Source: Mycolicibacterium iranicum (GTDB lineage: Bacteria; Actinomycetota; Actinomycetes; Mycobacteriales; Mycobacteriaceae). Taken from it: a stretch of DNA of 63,801 nt. The notes beneath the pieces were generated by a model, which was not told the origin of the DNA, did not search any database, and worked only from the letters and a program-made list of their open reading frames with translations. Within the stretch, counting starts at the first letter, position 1, and each line of letters starts with the position of its first letter. Positions 62,902 to 63,801 of the stretch are shown here, one piece after another. The stretch covers positions 1 to 63,801 of the forward strand of contig NZ_LWCS01000036.1 of the NCBI RefSeq assembly GCF_001650495.1, written 5' to 3'. The position numbers were made by a program, and so were the translations under genes.

Positions 62902-63753
62902 ATGGCTACGCGCCTCTGCGTGGTGGGCAGTCTCAACGCCGATCTCACCTTCACCGTGGATGCGCTGCCGCGCCCCGGTGAGACCGTGCTGGCATCCTCG
63001 CTGCTGCCGTCGCCCGGCGGCAAGGGCGGCAATCAGGCGGTGGCGGCCGCCCGCGCCGGCGCATCGGTCGAACTTGTCGCGGCGCTGGGTACCGACGGTG
63101 CGGCCGAACAATTGCGCAGACATCTGCACGCCAACGGCGTCGGCGTCAACGGGGTCACCCGAATTCCGGGTCCCAGCGGGTCCGCCGCGATCCTCGTCGA
63201 CGCGCGGGCCGAGAACTGCATCGTGGTCGCGCCGGGAGCCAACGGACATCTGAGCCTGACTTCCTCAGCTACTCAAGCGGTGGTCGCCGACAGCGAGGTG
63301 GTGCTCGTCTCGCTGGAGATACCGCTCGACACCGCCGTCGCCGCGGCACGGCTCGCACGGTCCTCAGGAGCGGTGTCCATCCTCAACGCATCGCCCACGC
63401 CGCACGACCCCGCAGAACTGGCGGAGCTGTTCGACGTCGTCGTCGTCAACGAGGACGAGGCAGCGCCCTGGACCGGCCGGCCGGTGCCCCACCTGGTCAT
63501 CACCCGAGGCTCCCGGGGCGCCAGGTACGTCGGCGAGCAGCGCTTCGACATCGCCTCACCCGCCGTCGAAGCCGTGGACACCACAGGTGCGGGCGACGTA
63601 TTCGCCGGTGTCCTGGCGGCCAGCTGGCCCGACGGGGTGGAATACGCCCTGACCCGCGCCTGCGCTGCGGGCGCGTTGGCGACACTGGTCAACGGAGCCG
63701 GCGACTGTGCGCCTTACAGTGAGGCCATCGAGGACGTGATGGGAGCGTCCTGA
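62902..63753 (+). CDS. PfkB-family carbohydrate kinase (ribokinase-like)
   Basis: A 283-residue PfkB/ribokinase. The signature-1 region is SPGGKGGNQAVAAARAGAS, the anion-hole/catalytic signature DTTGAGDVFAGVLAASW holds the catalytic Asp, and VNEDEAAPWTGRP and LVITRGSRGARYVG surround the ATP site. Ribose or a related pentose is the likely substrate. It starts at ATG 62902 with a weak GGACGGTT leader. It is followed 20 bases on by the start of another gene. Confidence 0.9.
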   Translation: MATRLCVVGSLNADLTFTVDALPRPGETVLASSLLPSPGGKGGNQAVAAARAGASVELVAALGTDGAAEQLRRHLHANGVGVNGVTRIPGPSGSAAILVDARAENCIVVAPGANGHLSLTSSATQAVVADSEVVLVSLEIPLDTAVAAARLARSSGAVSILNASPTPHDPAELAELFDVVVVNEDEAAPWTGRPVPHLVITRGSRGARYVGEQRFDIASPAVEAVDTTGAGDVFAGVLAASWPDGVEYALTRACAAGALATLVNGAGDCAPYSEAIEDVMGAS

Positions 63754-63773
63754 AGCGACGGGAGACCTGCAGG

Positions 63774-63801
63774 ATGACCACCGCCCCCCGCCCCCCTGTG
63801 C
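63774..63801 (+). CDS. start of a further gene (3' partial)
   Basis: ATG at 63774 lies behind GGGAGACCTGCAGG and opens a frame (TTAPRPPV) running out of the window. Spacing after the kinase suggests the same operon. Nothing can be said of its product. Confidence 0.45.

Overview
The window is high-GC actinobacterial DNA and almost certainly comes from a rapidly growing mycobacterium (Mycolicibacterium type). It holds a complete mce operon (yrbEA, yrbEB, mceA-F), a WhiB regulator, PknH-type sensor lipoproteins and OctT/GpgP of methylglucose lipopolysaccharide synthesis. Its gene order from lepA to proA matches the M. tuberculosis Rv2403c-Rv2427c segment. Genes are densely packed, with many 1-4 base start/stop overlaps. 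I saw no tRNA, rRNA, insertion sequence or CRISPR array.

Region 1 (1-10.4 kb) is accessory metabolism. An ABC importer (binding protein with a NosL-like tail, permease, ATPase) is coupled to a fumarate-reductase/AprA-like flavoprotein fused to HEAT repeats. Facing it is a coupled operon of an APC permease, a glutamine-synthetase-like ligase, an SfnG-like flavin monooxygenase and an SfnB/DszC-like flavoprotein. Organosulfur use is the likely theme. Region 2 (10.4-17.5 kb) has a WhiB protein, a frameshifted rhodanese/membrane protein, an FAD/NAD(P)-binding protein and three luciferase-like monooxygenases. The last of these overlaps the end of the mce operon. Region 3 (17.5-26.7 kb) is the mce operon, transcribed leftwards.

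Region 4 (27.3-50.7 kb) is conserved core: lipoprotein, lepA, a PemK-like protein, GNAT, CBS protein, aldo/keto reductase, RNase Z-like hydrolase, the transglutaminase/alpha-E/ATP-grasp operon, rpsT, holA, comEC, comEA, DegV, octT, gpgP, rsfS and nadD. A block of a membrane protein, two acyl-CoA dehydrogenases, an SDR, a DapB-like reductase and a small secreted protein (41.3-46.6 kb) sits between comEA and degV. Region 5 (49.9-55.2 kb) is a GntR regulator diverging from a glycerol-kinase/GlpA-like/FAD-oxidoreductase operon, with two palindromic operators between them.

Region 6 (55.2-63.8 kb) carries a secreted protein, a small membrane protein, and a compact leftward operon that I consider the most interesting item. 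It encodes a 62-residue acidic repeat peptide, a JmjC/ROX-type 2-oxoglutarate oxygenase, a sucrase/ferredoxin-like [2Fe-2S] protein and a hemerythrin-like protein, and looks like an undescribed peptide-modification (RiPP-like) system. A VWA/MoxR pair and proA lie upstream on the same strand; a ribokinase and the start of another gene end the window.
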